NCBI GenBank assembly: GCA_022828125.1
Contig: JAJEJD010000020.1
Coordinates: 62,001 to 126,000, forward strand
Origin: a bacterium
Lineage (GTDB): Bacteria > UBA8248
Reading direction: 5' to 3'
DNA length: 64,000 bases
In this document: positions 55,161 through 64,000 of the stretch, piece after piece
How positions within the stretch are numbered: position 1 is the first letter of the stretch
Layout of the letters: the number at the start of each line of letters is the position of its first letter
Position numbers and translations under genes: made by a program
Notes under the pieces: model-generated
What the model was told of the DNA's origin: nothing
The model's database searches: none
What the model saw: only the letters and a program-made list of their open reading frames with translations

Positions 55161-56072
55161 TCAGTCGTTTCTGTATGTCTGTCCGAGGGCTTGTTTCACG
55201 AGGGGCACGACTTGGGAGAATCGCTCGGCGACAAGGACACCGGCCTCTTTCAGGAGTTTTTTCTTGCCCGAGGGCGCACCACGGCCCCTGGTGATGAGCG
55301 CGCCGGTGTGGCTCACGCTTGCGGGCGTGGGCGAGGTTTCCCAGAATTCACCGGGAATCATCGCCACTACGGGCTTCGTGAACCCGCCGGACGCGATGAA
55401 GCGCGCCGCTTCTTCTTCCCTGTCCGTGCCGGGTTCGCCGAACATGATGACGACGCGGGTCTCGGGGTCTTGCTCGAACAGGGCGAGCATCTCGACGAAG
55501 GCGGAGCCGATGAGCAAGTCGCCGCCCAAAGCCACGTAGGTGCTCTGGCCGATGCCCGCCTGCGTAAGGAACAAGCATATCTCCGCCCCCATGCCGCCGC
55601 TTCTGCTCACCACGCCCACGGGGCCGGGGCGGAACATGAGGTCGGGCACCTCGCCGCCCGTGCCACCCAGCTTCGCCTTCCCCGGACTCACCATCCCCTG
55701 GCTGTTGGGGCCGATGACGAAGGTCCCCCTCTCCGCCGCGCGCGTCAGAAGCGCGCAGGCGTCGTGGTGCGGCACGCCCTCCGCAAGAATGTGCACGGTG
55801 TGAATTCCCGCCTCGATGGCCTCCAGGGCCGCATCCCGCACGAAGCGCGCGGGAACGAAGAGCACGGAGAGGTCCACCTCGTGCTCGCGAAGAGCGTCGG
55901 CCACGGCGCCGTAGACCGGCACGCCGCCGACCGACTCGCCCCCTTTTCCGGGAGACACGCCCGCCACCACGCGGGTGCCGTAGTCCGTCATGGTGGGCAA
56001 AAGACGCCTCGCCTCGGCTCCGGTGGCGCCCTGTACGAGCACGCGGGTATCCGAATCCAGCAGAATGCTCAT
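55161..56072 (-). CDS. succinyl-CoA-synthetase-alpha-like CoA ligase subunit
   Basis: 303 residues. CoA-binding N-terminus VQGATGAEARRLL...VSPGKGGESVGGVPVYGAVADAL, GPNSQGMVSPGKAKLG, GVVSRSGG and the phosphohistidine His 255 in SVSHTGALI are the SucD blocks. Acid-thiol ligase subunit. It overlaps the beta-like gene by 4 nt (ATGA). The phosphohistidine block differs from standard GHAGAI, which suggests a substrate other than succinate, but not proven. Confidence 0.85.
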   Translation of the reverse strand: MSILLDSDTRVLVQGATGAEARRLLPTMTDYGTRVVAGVSPGKGGESVGGVPVYGAVADALREHEVDLSVLFVPARFVRDAALEAIEAGIHTVHILAEGVPHHDACALLTRAAERGTFVIGPNSQGMVSPGKAKLGGTGGEVPDLMFRPGPVGVVSRSGGMGAEICLFLTQAGIGQSTYVALGGDLLIGSAFVEMLALFEQDPETRVVIMFGEPGTDREEEAARFIASGGFTKPVVAMIPGEFWETSPTPASVSHTGALITRGRGAPSGKKKLLKEAGVLVAERFSQVVPLVKQALGQTYRND

Positions 56073-57295
56073 CTCTCATCCCGCCCGTAAGCACGCGCTA
56101 CGATTCGCCGTGCCAGGTCTTCTATCGACGCCTCATCCTCATGCCATTCCACACCCGGCACCTCGGCGATGAGCCTTCTGGCTTCCTCCACCCCCGGACC
56201 GGCGTAGCGGATGATGACGGGAAACTTTTCGAAATCGAGCTCCGCTTCCTTGAGCGCGCGAACCACGCCCGCGACTTTAATATCCACCCGCGTGAAATTG
56301 CTCACGTTCCCCGCCAGGAGCAGTCCCTTGATGCCCGGCTTCGAGAGCACCGCCTTCACCGCGCGGCGCATTTTCTCCTCATAGCGCCCAGGCGTGATGT
56401 CGAACGTGGTGGCTGGTTTTCCACCCTCGTCCAGAAGCGCCTCCAGGCTGGACAGGCCGTAACCTCCGCCGGTGACCATGAAGCCGATGTCGCCGTCCAT
56501 TTCGCTGAAGCGAATCGCGCCCACATGAGGGTCGATGGCGTCTATCTCGCGCATGCGCATCTCGAGTTCGGTGAAAGGCCGCCAGCCGTTCCCGCCCTCG
56601 ACGCCCAGTTTGGCTTCAAGGTCCGGCTGGCGGAAGAGGGCCTGCGCGTCGAGCTGCACCACACCCGCGGCCGCCACCACCCGGCCGTCGGCCAGTTCCG
56701 CCAGGGGGTTCACCTCTATCATCTCGCAGTCATGGGCGCAGAAGACGCCATACATCGCGCACACGGCGCGGGCGACCTGCTCCGCCAGATCGCCTGTGAG
56801 ACCCGCGCGCTCCACCAGTGCAAGCGCGTCTTCCGCCTGAAGCCCTTCGAGGATATTGACAGGCCACCCAATAAGCTTGTCGGGATGATGCTCACTCAAC
56901 TCCTCGATATCCACGCCGCCCTCGGCGCTGAAAAGGATGAGCGGGCATTTTCTCGGCGCATCGAAGGAGATGGAGCAGAAAATCTCGCGCTCAATGTCGA
57001 GCGCTTCCATGACGATGAGTTTCTTGACGGGAAAGCGCCGCACTTCCATGCCGAGAATCGCGTCCGCATGCGCGCGGGCCTCATCCGCAGAGACGGCGAA
57101 CTTCACCGCGCCCGCCTTCCCGCGCTTGCCGACCGGTACGAGCGCCTTGATGACGACGCGCCCGCCCAGGTGTTCGGCGGCGCGGGCGGATTCGCCCGAG
57201 TCCGCGCAGACCTCGAAGCGGGGAACGGGGAGGCCGCCTTCGCCCAGCAGCGTCAGGGAGTCGTTTTCCAGAAGGCGGGACAAGAGGGGCTCCAC
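56069..57295 (-). CDS. succinyl-CoA-synthetase-beta-like (ATP-grasp) subunit
   Basis: 408 residues, GTG start at 57295 without a strong ribosome site. ATP-grasp parts: VVIKALVPVGKRGKAGAVKFA, GGVDIEELSEHHPDKLIGWP, MIEVNPLAELADGRVVAA and GGYGLSSLEALLDEGGKPATTFD. It is paired with the alpha-like gene (4-nt overlap). By family it makes a CoA thioester from an acid, ATP and CoA. A TAXI-TRAP uptake system is transcribed divergently from it. Confidence 0.87.
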   Translation of the reverse strand: MEPLLSRLLENDSLTLLGEGGLPVPRFEVCADSGESARAAEHLGGRVVIKALVPVGKRGKAGAVKFAVSADEARAHADAILGMEVRRFPVKKLIVMEALDIEREIFCSISFDAPRKCPLILFSAEGGVDIEELSEHHPDKLIGWPVNILEGLQAEDALALVERAGLTGDLAEQVARAVCAMYGVFCAHDCEMIEVNPLAELADGRVVAAAGVVQLDAQALFRQPDLEAKLGVEGGNGWRPFTELEMRMREIDAIDPHVGAIRFSEMDGDIGFMVTGGGYGLSSLEALLDEGGKPATTFDITPGRYEEKMRRAVKAVLSKPGIKGLLLAGNVSNFTRVDIKVAGVVRALKEAELDFEKFPVIIRYAGPGVEEARRLIAEVPGVEWHEDEASIEDLARRIVARAYGRDER

Positions 57296-57491
57296 TCAAA
57301 ATGCGTTCGGCGCGTTATCGCGAGAAATCCTGCCAGATGCGCACTAGCTAGCACTTGGGCCTTCGGGCGTCAAGATTTGCGGGAAAAACGCGCGGATTCG
57401 CCCGAGCGCCGCTTGCGAAAGTATGTTGATGAGATAGAATTAACTCATAAGCAATAACTTGTTTCTCTGTCATTTCAACGGAGGGAATTCT

Positions 57492-58490
57492 ATGCGTACC
57501 CACAAGAGATTGATCGCAACAACTGCCGTTTTCGCTGTAGCCGCCTTCGCCGCCTCTCTGGCGAGCGCAGCCACCACCAACATCACCATCGTCGGCGCGG
57601 GCAAGGGCGCGGGCGCGTTCCGCATGGCGGCGGGCCTCGCCGAGGCGGTGAACAAGACGAGCAAGACCGTCAACGTCACCAACCGAGAATCGAAAGGCTT
57701 CGTCGCTAACACCCGCCTCGTCGCCAGCGGCCGCTCGGAGATCGGGATGACGAACGGGATCTTCGTCGACTTCATCCAGCGCAAGCAGAAACCCTTCCAC
57801 AAGGGCAAGGCGATGATGACCATCCGGGGGATCGGCCCGGTATCGACCTCCTGGTTCCAGGTGACGACCTTCCACAAGACCGGCATCAAGTCCTACCACG
57901 ATCTCGCCGGCAAGCGGGTGAACATGGGTCCGAGGGGCAGCTCCACGCTGTTCATGATGAAGTTCATCACCGACAACCTCGGCATCACCGACAAGATCCG
58001 CAAGGACTACATGGGCTGGGCCCAGGCCGCCACCAACATGATCGACGGCAAGCTCGACGCCTTCGGCATCCCGAACCCGGTGCCCTCGCCCTCGATTCTA
58101 CGCGCCTCGCGCAGCGGCCCGCTCCGCATCCTGAGCATCCCCGACGAGGTGCGTGACAAGTTCGTCGCCCTGAGTTCGGGCTACTACAAGGACAACAAGG
58201 ACGCCAGCCCCTACCAGGGGATGAAGGGCAAGAAGTTCAAGACGGTCGCCTACACCATCTTCGCCGTGGCGAACGAGAAAGTGCCCAACGACGTCATCCA
58301 CGAGGTGACGCGGCGGGTGTACGACAAGGCGAACCGCGACTTCCTGATCAACGTCTTCAAGGGCTGGAAGATCGGGCTGGATTTCGCCGCCAAGTCGGAT
58401 GAGTTCATCAAGCAGATGGGCAACTTCAACATGAAGCTCCACCCCGGCGCCGCGCGCTACTGGAAGGCGAAGGGTTACAACACCAACTAG
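57492..58490 (+). CDS. TAXI-family TRAP substrate-binding protein
   Basis: 332 residues from the ATG at 57492 (GGAGGG at 57480-57485); a longer frame from 57459 is rejected. Signal peptide MRTHKRLIATTAVFAVAAFAASLASA. The TAXI pattern: ITIVGAGKGAGAFRMAAGLAEAVNK, LAGKRVNMGPRGSSTLFMMKF, and VPNDVIHEVTRRVYDKANRDF. Periplasmic; TAXI proteins often bind glutamate, 2-oxoglutarate or related acids. First gene of a two-gene operon with the fused permease. Confidence 0.9.
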   Translation: MRTHKRLIATTAVFAVAAFAASLASAATTNITIVGAGKGAGAFRMAAGLAEAVNKTSKTVNVTNRESKGFVANTRLVASGRSEIGMTNGIFVDFIQRKQKPFHKGKAMMTIRGIGPVSTSWFQVTTFHKTGIKSYHDLAGKRVNMGPRGSSTLFMMKFITDNLGITDKIRKDYMGWAQAATNMIDGKLDAFGIPNPVPSPSILRASRSGPLRILSIPDEVRDKFVALSSGYYKDNKDASPYQGMKGKKFKTVAYTIFAVANEKVPNDVIHEVTRRVYDKANRDFLINVFKGWKIGLDFAAKSDEFIKQMGNFNMKLHPGAARYWKAKGYNTN

Positions 58491-58503
58491 ACGATTCCCG
58501 GCT

Positions 58504-58532
58504 CCCCCGGAGGGCGAGGCGCCTTCCGGGGG
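58504..58532 (+). promoter_or_regulatory. intra-operon hairpin between TAXI binding-protein and permease genes
   Basis: CCCCCGGA (58504-58511) pairs with TCCGGGGG (58525-58532), with the short GGCG/CGCC inner pairing. No U-tract. Likely stabilises or attenuates so that binding protein exceeds permease. Confidence 0.55.
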
Positions 58533-58577
58533 TCCGGTGAAGTGATTGTCATCGGCCTCGGGTGAGAAAGGGCGGCG

Positions 58578-61184
58578 ATGAGGAAGGTTTTCGATTCTCT
58601 CTGGGAGTGGATGCGGTTCATCTTCGCCCCGGAGTCGGCCACCCGCAGGGATATCGAACCGGGCTTTCAGAAAAACAACCTGCCGGTCTGTATATTTCTC
58701 TCCTTGCTACTTCTCGCCTACATCATTTTCTTCGCCGGAAGAACATACAACCTCTACCTCCCCTACGAGATCGCCTGGGACTGGCAGGAGATCGAATTCC
58801 CGGCTCTCGATGCCTGGCTCTACGCCCTGATCTGGCTCTACGTCTCGGGCCTGTGCATCTTGCCGAGGATGACGATACTGCTCTCCTCGTTCGTGTTCGC
58901 GGCTTATTTTCTCTACGGCGCGGCGAACAAGGCGCCCGTGGATTTAGGCCTCGGCTTCGGCGAAGTCATCGTCTACGCCCTCTCCCCGCTCCTCACGGAG
59001 GGGCTGGAGAAATCCCTCTCGGCAATTTGGGAGACGCTCTATTTCCCGGGGCTGGCCATCTATGCGTTCCATTTCTATCTTCCCTTCTACGTGATCTTCA
59101 CCGCTATCCTGACGTTCGTCTTCTATCCCGCGCGGGCGGGCGCACCGATGAGACGGCCTTCCGCCGTGGACCTCATCCTCTGCGCGGGCGTGGTCGTCTT
59201 CACGGTGGAATACATCATGAACTTCGCCGACCGGGGAGACCGTGCGGGACTCGTCCTCTGGACGGACGTGGCCATGGGCACGATCGCCGTCATCGTCTCG
59301 ATAGAGATGTGCCGCCGGGTGCTGGGCTGGGTGCTACCGCTGCTGGGTCTGTTTTTCTTCTATTACGCCATGTACGGCAATTATTTCCCCGGACGGCTCC
59401 TGCACAAGGGGTTCTCCTACAACGAGGTGGTGAACTTCATCTACGGGACCTCGGGCATCTTCGGCGTCATCGCGAACGTCTATGCGAGCTACGTGTTCCT
59501 GTTCATCCTCTTCGGTGTCTTTCTGGAGAAGACGAAGGTCGGCGACGTGTTCATCGACCTCTCCTACGCCCTGGTGGGCCGCCTGCGCGGCGGAGCCGCC
59601 AAGGCGTCGGTCGTATCGAGCGGCATGGTGGGCTCGGTTGTGGGGAGTGGTGCTGCGAACATCGTCATCACGGGCACCTTTACGATACCGCTCATGAAGC
59701 GCGCGGGCTACAAGGCCCACTACGCGGGGGCGGTCGAGGCGGTCTCTTCTATCGGCGGCCACCTGCTGCCGCCCATCATGGGTTCGGCGGCGTTCCTCGT
59801 GGCGGCGTTCACCGAGACGGATTACGGCTGGATAGCGCTCATATCGCTCGTTCCCGCGCTGATGTACTACTTCTCGGTCTACATGTCGGTGCACTTCCGC
59901 TCGGGGCTGGATGGCATCCATGGTCTCTCGAAAGAAGAACTTCCCGAACTGCTGCCGCTGCTCAAAAAAGAGGGTTATCTGCTGCTGCCGGTGGTGCTGC
60001 TCATCTTCCGGCTCATCATCGGGCGCTCGCCGTTTGATGCAGCGCTCTGGTCCATCGTCCTGGCGATGGTTCTGGGATTTTTCCGTGAGGACACCCGCCT
60101 GCTGGCCCTACCTCCTGTGCTTGCGCGGCTCGTAGGCCGGCCCGGATGGAGCACCCGCAACGACAGGTTCGAATTCGATGCCGCGAAACACCATAAGAAA
60201 CTCATGGAATCGGGCAAGAGCCTGGAGGTTGCCGATGCGGAAGCGGCCGCTTACCTGGAAGCCGCAAAGGAGGCCCCTTCCGGAAACCCGCTGATGGAGA
60301 ACTGGCCCCTGCTCGCCGGGCTGGGGCTGCTCATCGTTTTGCCGATGGCGGGGCACACCCTGCCCGAGGCGATCTTCTGGTCGGCGCTCGGATCGGTGGT
60401 ATTCTCCTCTCCGCGCGTCCTGGACGGACTCGAGAAAGGAGCCGTCAACTCACTCATCATCGGCGTGACGGCGGGCGTGATGGGAATCGTGCTCGCAGGC
60501 GTGTCGATGCCCGGCCTCGGCATCAAATTCTCCTCCATCATCCTGGGCTATGCCGCCATCATCGACAACACCTTCGGAATCACGGGAACGACGCTGCCGG
60601 TGGCGATTCTGCTCTGCGCCATCGCCAGCTACATCATGGGGATGGGCATGACGATCACGGCGAGCTACGTGCTGCTCTCGATTCTCGCCGTTCCCGCGCT
60701 GGTGGAACTCGGCGTGCCCCTCCTCAGCGCGCACCTGATGATCCTCTGGTTGAGCCAGGACGCCTCGCTCACGCCTCCCTTCGCGCTGGGCGCGTTCATA
60801 GCGGCGGGCGTGGCGCGCGCGGATCCGATGCGCACCGGATTCGCCTCGCTCAAACTCGGAAAGGCGCTCTACATCGTTCCCTTCCTGATGGCCTACACTC
60901 CGATCAACATCACGCCGGGCGCCGCATGGTTCGATATCATCATCGTCTGGGTAACCGGCTTCATGGGCTTTTTCTGTACCTCGGCGTCGCTCGAGGGTTA
61001 CATGCGCAGAAAACTCGAAATCTGGGAGCGCGTCGTCTTCGCCGTGGCGGGCGGTCTGCTGTTCTTCTACGTGCCGTGGATGAAGATAACGGGCACCGTC
61101 ATCATGGCCGTCATGATCGCCATCCAGTTCATGAGCGCGAAGGATGAAGGCGCAACCTCACCAAGTCCTGCAGCTTCCTCGTAA
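58578..61184 (+). CDS. fused TRAP permease (DctQM-type) for the TAXI system
   Basis: 868 residues, about 16 to 18 hydrophobic segments, 4TM (DctQ-like) part first, then 12TM (DctM-like) part. Conserved pieces: SGMVGSVVGSGAANIVITGTFTIPLMKRAGYKAHYAGAVEAVSSIGGHLLPPIMGSAAFLVA, and GITGTTLPVAILLCAIASYIMGMGMTITASYV. Sodium- or proton-driven uptake together with the TAXI protein. An AAAGGGCGG ribosome site is present. Confidence 0.92.
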   Translation: MRKVFDSLWEWMRFIFAPESATRRDIEPGFQKNNLPVCIFLSLLLLAYIIFFAGRTYNLYLPYEIAWDWQEIEFPALDAWLYALIWLYVSGLCILPRMTILLSSFVFAAYFLYGAANKAPVDLGLGFGEVIVYALSPLLTEGLEKSLSAIWETLYFPGLAIYAFHFYLPFYVIFTAILTFVFYPARAGAPMRRPSAVDLILCAGVVVFTVEYIMNFADRGDRAGLVLWTDVAMGTIAVIVSIEMCRRVLGWVLPLLGLFFFYYAMYGNYFPGRLLHKGFSYNEVVNFIYGTSGIFGVIANVYASYVFLFILFGVFLEKTKVGDVFIDLSYALVGRLRGGAAKASVVSSGMVGSVVGSGAANIVITGTFTIPLMKRAGYKAHYAGAVEAVSSIGGHLLPPIMGSAAFLVAAFTETDYGWIALISLVPALMYYFSVYMSVHFRSGLDGIHGLSKEELPELLPLLKKEGYLLLPVVLLIFRLIIGRSPFDAALWSIVLAMVLGFFREDTRLLALPPVLARLVGRPGWSTRNDRFEFDAAKHHKKLMESGKSLEVADAEAAAYLEAAKEAPSGNPLMENWPLLAGLGLLIVLPMAGHTLPEAIFWSALGSVVFSSPRVLDGLEKGAVNSLIIGVTAGVMGIVLAGVSMPGLGIKFSSIILGYAAIIDNTFGITGTTLPVAILLCAIASYIMGMGMTITASYVLLSILAVPALVELGVPLLSAHLMILWLSQDASLTPPFALGAFIAAGVARADPMRTGFASLKLGKALYIVPFLMAYTPINITPGAAWFDIIIVWVTGFMGFFCTSASLEGYMRRKLEIWERVVFAVAGGLLFFYVPWMKITGTVIMAVMIAIQFMSAKDEGATSPSPAASS

Positions 61185-61236
61185 CACAGAGTTCTTCAAG
61201 CTCGCATAACAACCGGAGATATTTGTCGCAGGCGCA

Positions 61237-62175
61237 TTATTCCGGCAATGAACGCGCGAGACACGCCTTGAGCGCGCCGCCGCAGTAGGAACGGGCAAAA
61301 TCCTCCCCGTGCGCTGCGCTCAGACGCTCGGCGAAGCCCCCTATACCCCATATCCCGCGGAATTCATCGAACAGGCGCGTGCCGTCGGGAGCGGGCCGGT
61401 TGATGCCCGCGAAGTCGCTGCCGAGGGCCACCTGATGGGCGGCGATTTCGGCCAGGAACTCGATTTCCTCCAGATGGCGCTCGAACGTCTCGTAGAACCC
61501 CGGGTGCGGCGCCAGGCCGATGAGCGCGCCCGTCTCGAGAAGCCTCCTGGCCATATCGCGCGGCAGCCCGCGCTCTCCGAAGACGGGCAGCAGCGGCTCG
61601 TCCAGATGCCCGTGGGAGTAGTGCATCTCCTGCCCCGTGACGAGTGCGAGATCGATCATGTCCGATTTCGTGCGGTGATTCGCGTGCGCGCAATCCACCA
61701 GAAAACCCATCCGCCAAGCCTGCATCAATAAAGCGCGTCCCAGGTCGGTCAGGCCGCGCGCGGGGTCTCCCATCGCCCCGCCGCCCAGGGCATTATCGTC
61801 GTTATACATGGGGCCGACGCTGCGCACGCCTTCGATCCATAACCATTCCAGGTGTTTCAGGTCGTCTTCGGTTTCGATGAAGTACACGCCTTCCGCGTGA
61901 ATCAATTGCCTTCCCACGCCTTCCAGGTCCGTTCGTGTGAGGACTACGCTCAAGCCCTCCGCCGCTCGAATCCGCTCCATATCTCGCTTCACGAGCTCGA
62001 ATTGCGCATTCTGCGGCGCGCCTTCCAGACGCTCGAGAGCCGAGAACACCCCACCCAGCTTCGCCGCCGTCGCGATATCTATCTGCTCCGCCAGATAGAC
62101 GCGCTCCTCGGGCAAATCGACCATCCAGCGCAGGTCGGTGTGAAAATCCCAAACGTCCTTGAACTCTATCGGCAT
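61237..62175 (-). CDS. M19-type (renal dipeptidase-like) zinc dipeptidase
   Basis: 312 residues without a signal peptide. Zinc ligands are visible in order: DFHTD (His 12, Asp 14), the Glu of WIEGVRSVGPMYNDDN, His of DCAHAN, His of HYSHGHLDE and Asp of GSDFAGIN. Hydrolyses dipeptides or D-amino-acid amides. Convergent with the TRAP operon. A GGAGAAAA ribosome site is present. Confidence 0.86.
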   Translation of the reverse strand: MPIEFKDVWDFHTDLRWMVDLPEERVYLAEQIDIATAAKLGGVFSALERLEGAPQNAQFELVKRDMERIRAAEGLSVVLTRTDLEGVGRQLIHAEGVYFIETEDDLKHLEWLWIEGVRSVGPMYNDDNALGGGAMGDPARGLTDLGRALLMQAWRMGFLVDCAHANHRTKSDMIDLALVTGQEMHYSHGHLDEPLLPVFGERGLPRDMARRLLETGALIGLAPHPGFYETFERHLEEIEFLAEIAAHQVALGSDFAGINRPAPDGTRLFDEFRGIWGIGGFAERLSAAHGEDFARSYCGGALKACLARSLPE

Positions 62176-62314
62176 CCGAGTTTTCTCCAGGTATCAGCGT
62201 CAGATAATTCTCTCGACGAAAGCGCCATCATAACACGCGGCAACAGGGGTTCGCCTTTGCGCTCCACCGCAAGCTCGCTTAGGCTGTCGGCTCTGTTTTC
62301 AAGGAGGACGTTCC

Positions 62315-63100
62315 ATGCCGATGAAACCGCTTATTCTCGTCGAGCGCGACGGCCCGCTCGCCACGCTCACGCTCAACCGCCCCGAGAAGCGAAACGCCAT
62401 GAACACGGGGATGACCCGCGAGGCGAAATCGGCGATTGCCGATCTTGCAGGGGCGGATGATTTGCGCGTCCTCATCATCGAGGGCGCAGGCAGCGTCTTC
62501 TCCGCCGGGGCCGACGTGGTCGAGATGGGTGCGCTCACCGAAGACAACGCGCGCGACTTCATCTCGAATCTCCACTCCCTCATCCGCAGCGTTCGTGAAT
62601 TCCCGCATCCCGTGGTCTGCAAGTGCCGGGGCTACGTTCTAGGCGGCGCTCTGGAATTGATGCTCGGCTGTGACCTCCGGGTCGCGGCGGAAGATACGAA
62701 GTTCGGCATGCCCGAGGTGCGGGTCGGGGTGCCATCCGTCATCGAGGCGGCGCTGTTCGCGCCATTCTGCGGCCTGGGCGCAGCGCAGGACCTTCTGCTC
62801 ACGGGCCGGACGTTCGACGCGCATGAGGCGCATCGACTGGGGATCGTCCAGCGGATATGCCCGCCGGCTGATTTGGACGAAACGACGCACGAAACCGTCA
62901 TGGCTCTTTTTGAGGCCGCCCCCGGCGCGCTCAGCGCCCAAAAGGCGCTCCTGAGACGGTGGATAAAGGCCTATCTCGATGCCGCGGTTCCTCCTTCCAT
63001 CGACGCTTTCGAGGCTTCCTTTCGAACCGGCGAACCCCAGGAAGGCATGACCGCGGCGCACGAGAAGCGGCCCCCCGCCTGGGCGCCCGGAGAGAAATAA
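62315..63100 (+). CDS. enoyl-CoA hydratase/isomerase (crotonase) family protein
   Basis: 261 residues. Oxyanion-hole block IEGAGSVFSAGADVVEMG and the catalytic block GGALELMLGCDLRVAAEDTKFGMPEVRVGVPSVIEAAL with the Glu in GMPEV. C-terminal helices carry SAQKALLRRW. Beta-oxidation or a specialised CoA-ester step. AGGAGG ribosome site. Next to TfoX-like gene. Confidence 0.92.
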   Translation: MPMKPLILVERDGPLATLTLNRPEKRNAMNTGMTREAKSAIADLAGADDLRVLIIEGAGSVFSAGADVVEMGALTEDNARDFISNLHSLIRSVREFPHPVVCKCRGYVLGGALELMLGCDLRVAAEDTKFGMPEVRVGVPSVIEAALFAPFCGLGAAQDLLLTGRTFDAHEAHRLGIVQRICPPADLDETTHETVMALFEAAPGALSAQKALLRRWIKAYLDAAVPPSIDAFEASFRTGEPQEGMTAAHEKRPPAWAPGEK

Positions 63101-63189
63101 TAAAAGCGCATCTCTCCATTTCCGGTGGCGTTCGCCGATTCGGTGTGGCATCTTCACTCATCCCGCCGGAATGAGACAGGAGAGCACCG

Positions 63190-63519
63190 ATGACGGAAGA
63201 TGAAATTTTAATCGAACGCATCCGACCGATTCTCAGGCGTCGTAAGGGGTTTTCCGAAAAGCGCATGTTCGGCGGCGTGTGCTTCATGATCAACGGCAAC
63301 ATGTGCGCCGGAACGTGGAAGGGTTCGCTCATCGTTCGGCTCGCCAGAGAGAACCACGAGGCGACGCTCAAAGAACCCCACACGAAACCCGCCGACATGG
63401 CGGGCCGGGTGATGAAGGGCTGGGCGCTGGTCGAACCGGCGGGGATTTCAACCGAAGACGATTTGAAAGCCTGGGTGCGCCGGGCGGCGAAGTTCGCAGC
63501 TTCGCTTCCGCCCAAGTGA
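63190..63519 (+). CDS. TfoX N-terminal-domain protein
   Basis: 109 residues, only the N-terminal TfoX domain: KRMFGGVCFMINGNMCAGTWKGSLIVRLAREN, then KPADMAGRVMKGWALVEPAG. Single-domain TfoX proteins are common and their role is not known; the competence link of Sxy/TfoX cannot be assumed. AGGAGAG ribosome site. Confidence 0.87.
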   Translation: MTEDEILIERIRPILRRRKGFSEKRMFGGVCFMINGNMCAGTWKGSLIVRLARENHEATLKEPHTKPADMAGRVMKGWALVEPAGISTEDDLKAWVRRAAKFAASLPPK

Positions 63520-63566
63520 GCACCCGCTTCTGATATTACCTGGATACACTCTTATAAGGGATGAGA

Positions 63567-64000
63567 ATGAAAGCGATAACCGTTCAGGGAGACGCCGGAA
63601 TCGAAGGACTGGTCTACGGCGAGGTTCCCACGCCCGAGCCGGGAGAGGGCGAAGTGCGGGTGAAACTCCTGGCCTCAGGGATCAACCACATCGATGTCTA
63701 CCAGTGCACACCCGCCATGGTACGGCATGAAAAGCCCCACACCATGGGCGCGGACGGCGCGGGCGTTGTCGACAAGACGGGGCCGGGCGCGGGCTTGAAG
63801 CCGGGTGCTGAGGTGGTCGTAGACCCCAACCTGGGCGACCCCACCCAGCCCGGCTACGGCCTGGTGGGCGCGCAAAGTGCGGGCACGCACGCGGAATTCA
63901 TCGTCCTGCCGGAGAAGAATTTCTTTCCCAAGCCCGAGAACTTGACGTTCGAAGAGGCGGCGGCGCTTCCCCTGGCTCTCACCACAGCCTACCGACAGCT
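63567..64000 (+). CDS. quinone-oxidoreductase-like MDR dehydrogenase, 3' end cut by window edge
   Basis: Starts MKAITVQGDAGIEGLVYGEVP (ATG 63567, AAGGG ahead at 63556-63560; two residues earlier an ATG at 63561 is possible). First 145 residues show the GroES-like part: GEGEVRVKLLASGINHIDVYQ, GADGAGVVDKTGPGAG, and the AAALPLALTTAYRQL helix. No catalytic-zinc Cys is seen, so it is the zinc-free type. Rest is outside the window. Confidence 0.85.
   Translation, partial: MKAITVQGDAGIEGLVYGEVPTPEPGEGEVRVKLLASGINHIDVYQCTPAMVRHEKPHTMGADGAGVVDKTGPGAGLKPGAEVVVDPNLGDPTQPGYGLVGAQSAGTHAEFIVLPEKNFFPKPENLTFEEAAALPLALTTAYRQ

Overview
The window carries about fifty protein genes and one tRNA gene from an uncultivated-looking Gram-negative bacterium. 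AsmA-like envelope protein, PII/GlnD nitrogen signalling, a GltX next to tRNA-Gln, TRAP and TAXI transporters and many LLM flavin oxidoreductases fit a free-living aerobic heterotroph of the Desulfobacterota/Nitrospinota/Tectomicrobia type. No 16S or ribosomal protein is present, so that placement is a guess. Both edges cut genes: a LutB/LutC-like protein on the left and a quinone-oxidoreductase-like dehydrogenase on the right.

The left part (1 to about 29.9 kb) has moderate GC, tight gene packing and clean hairpin terminators. It holds housekeeping functions: the glnB-glnD-glnA nitrogen operon (with a recognisable promoter), an IspH protein fused to a UbiA-type prenyltransferase domain, a YfcE-type phosphoesterase, thioredoxin, the FtsK translocase, a 1373-residue AsmA-like protein, GltX, tRNA-Gln(CTG) and a 1-Cys peroxiredoxin. 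It ends with a four-gene minus-strand operon (carboxymuconolactone-decarboxylase-like protein, SDR, LLM oxidoreductase, MFS transporter) and a cold-shock protein.

From about 30 kb to the right edge the DNA is visibly richer in GC, and the spacers fill with repeats that I do not see in the left part. These are about eleven copies of a short palindrome that starts GTAGGG, two copies of a MITE-like element with CTTGTTGAAAAAG ends, two copies of a C-rich inverted repeat, and one CGTCATTCCGGC inverted repeat. Genes here are mostly catabolic or uptake functions: glycine-oxidase-like, PQQ-type sugar dehydrogenase, FMN alpha-hydroxyacid oxidase, SsuD-like monooxygenase, PhoX phosphatase, D-2-hydroxyacid dehydrogenase, betaine-binding protein, GCS2 ligase, ADP-ribosylglycohydrolase, a dctQMP TRAP transporter, a SucCD-like CoA ligase pair divergent from a TAXI-TRAP transporter, an M19 dipeptidase and an enoyl-CoA hydratase.

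The most unusual stretch is 34.4-36.9 kb. It has a BrnA antitoxin with its promoter and palindromic operator, preceded by a shrunken, frameshifted BrnT toxin. Next to it is an AT-richer cassette (an AbiJ-NTD4/HEPN-like abortive-infection candidate and a membrane-anchored unknown protein) bracketed by two copies of the same palindromic repeat in opposite orientation. Other notable items are the IspH-UbiA fusion with an altered first Asp motif, an eight-cysteine small protein, a zinc ribbon-YbjQ fusion, and a 476-bp segment with an AT-rich core between 20-bp direct repeats. All functions are inferred from motifs read by eye; no database search was run.
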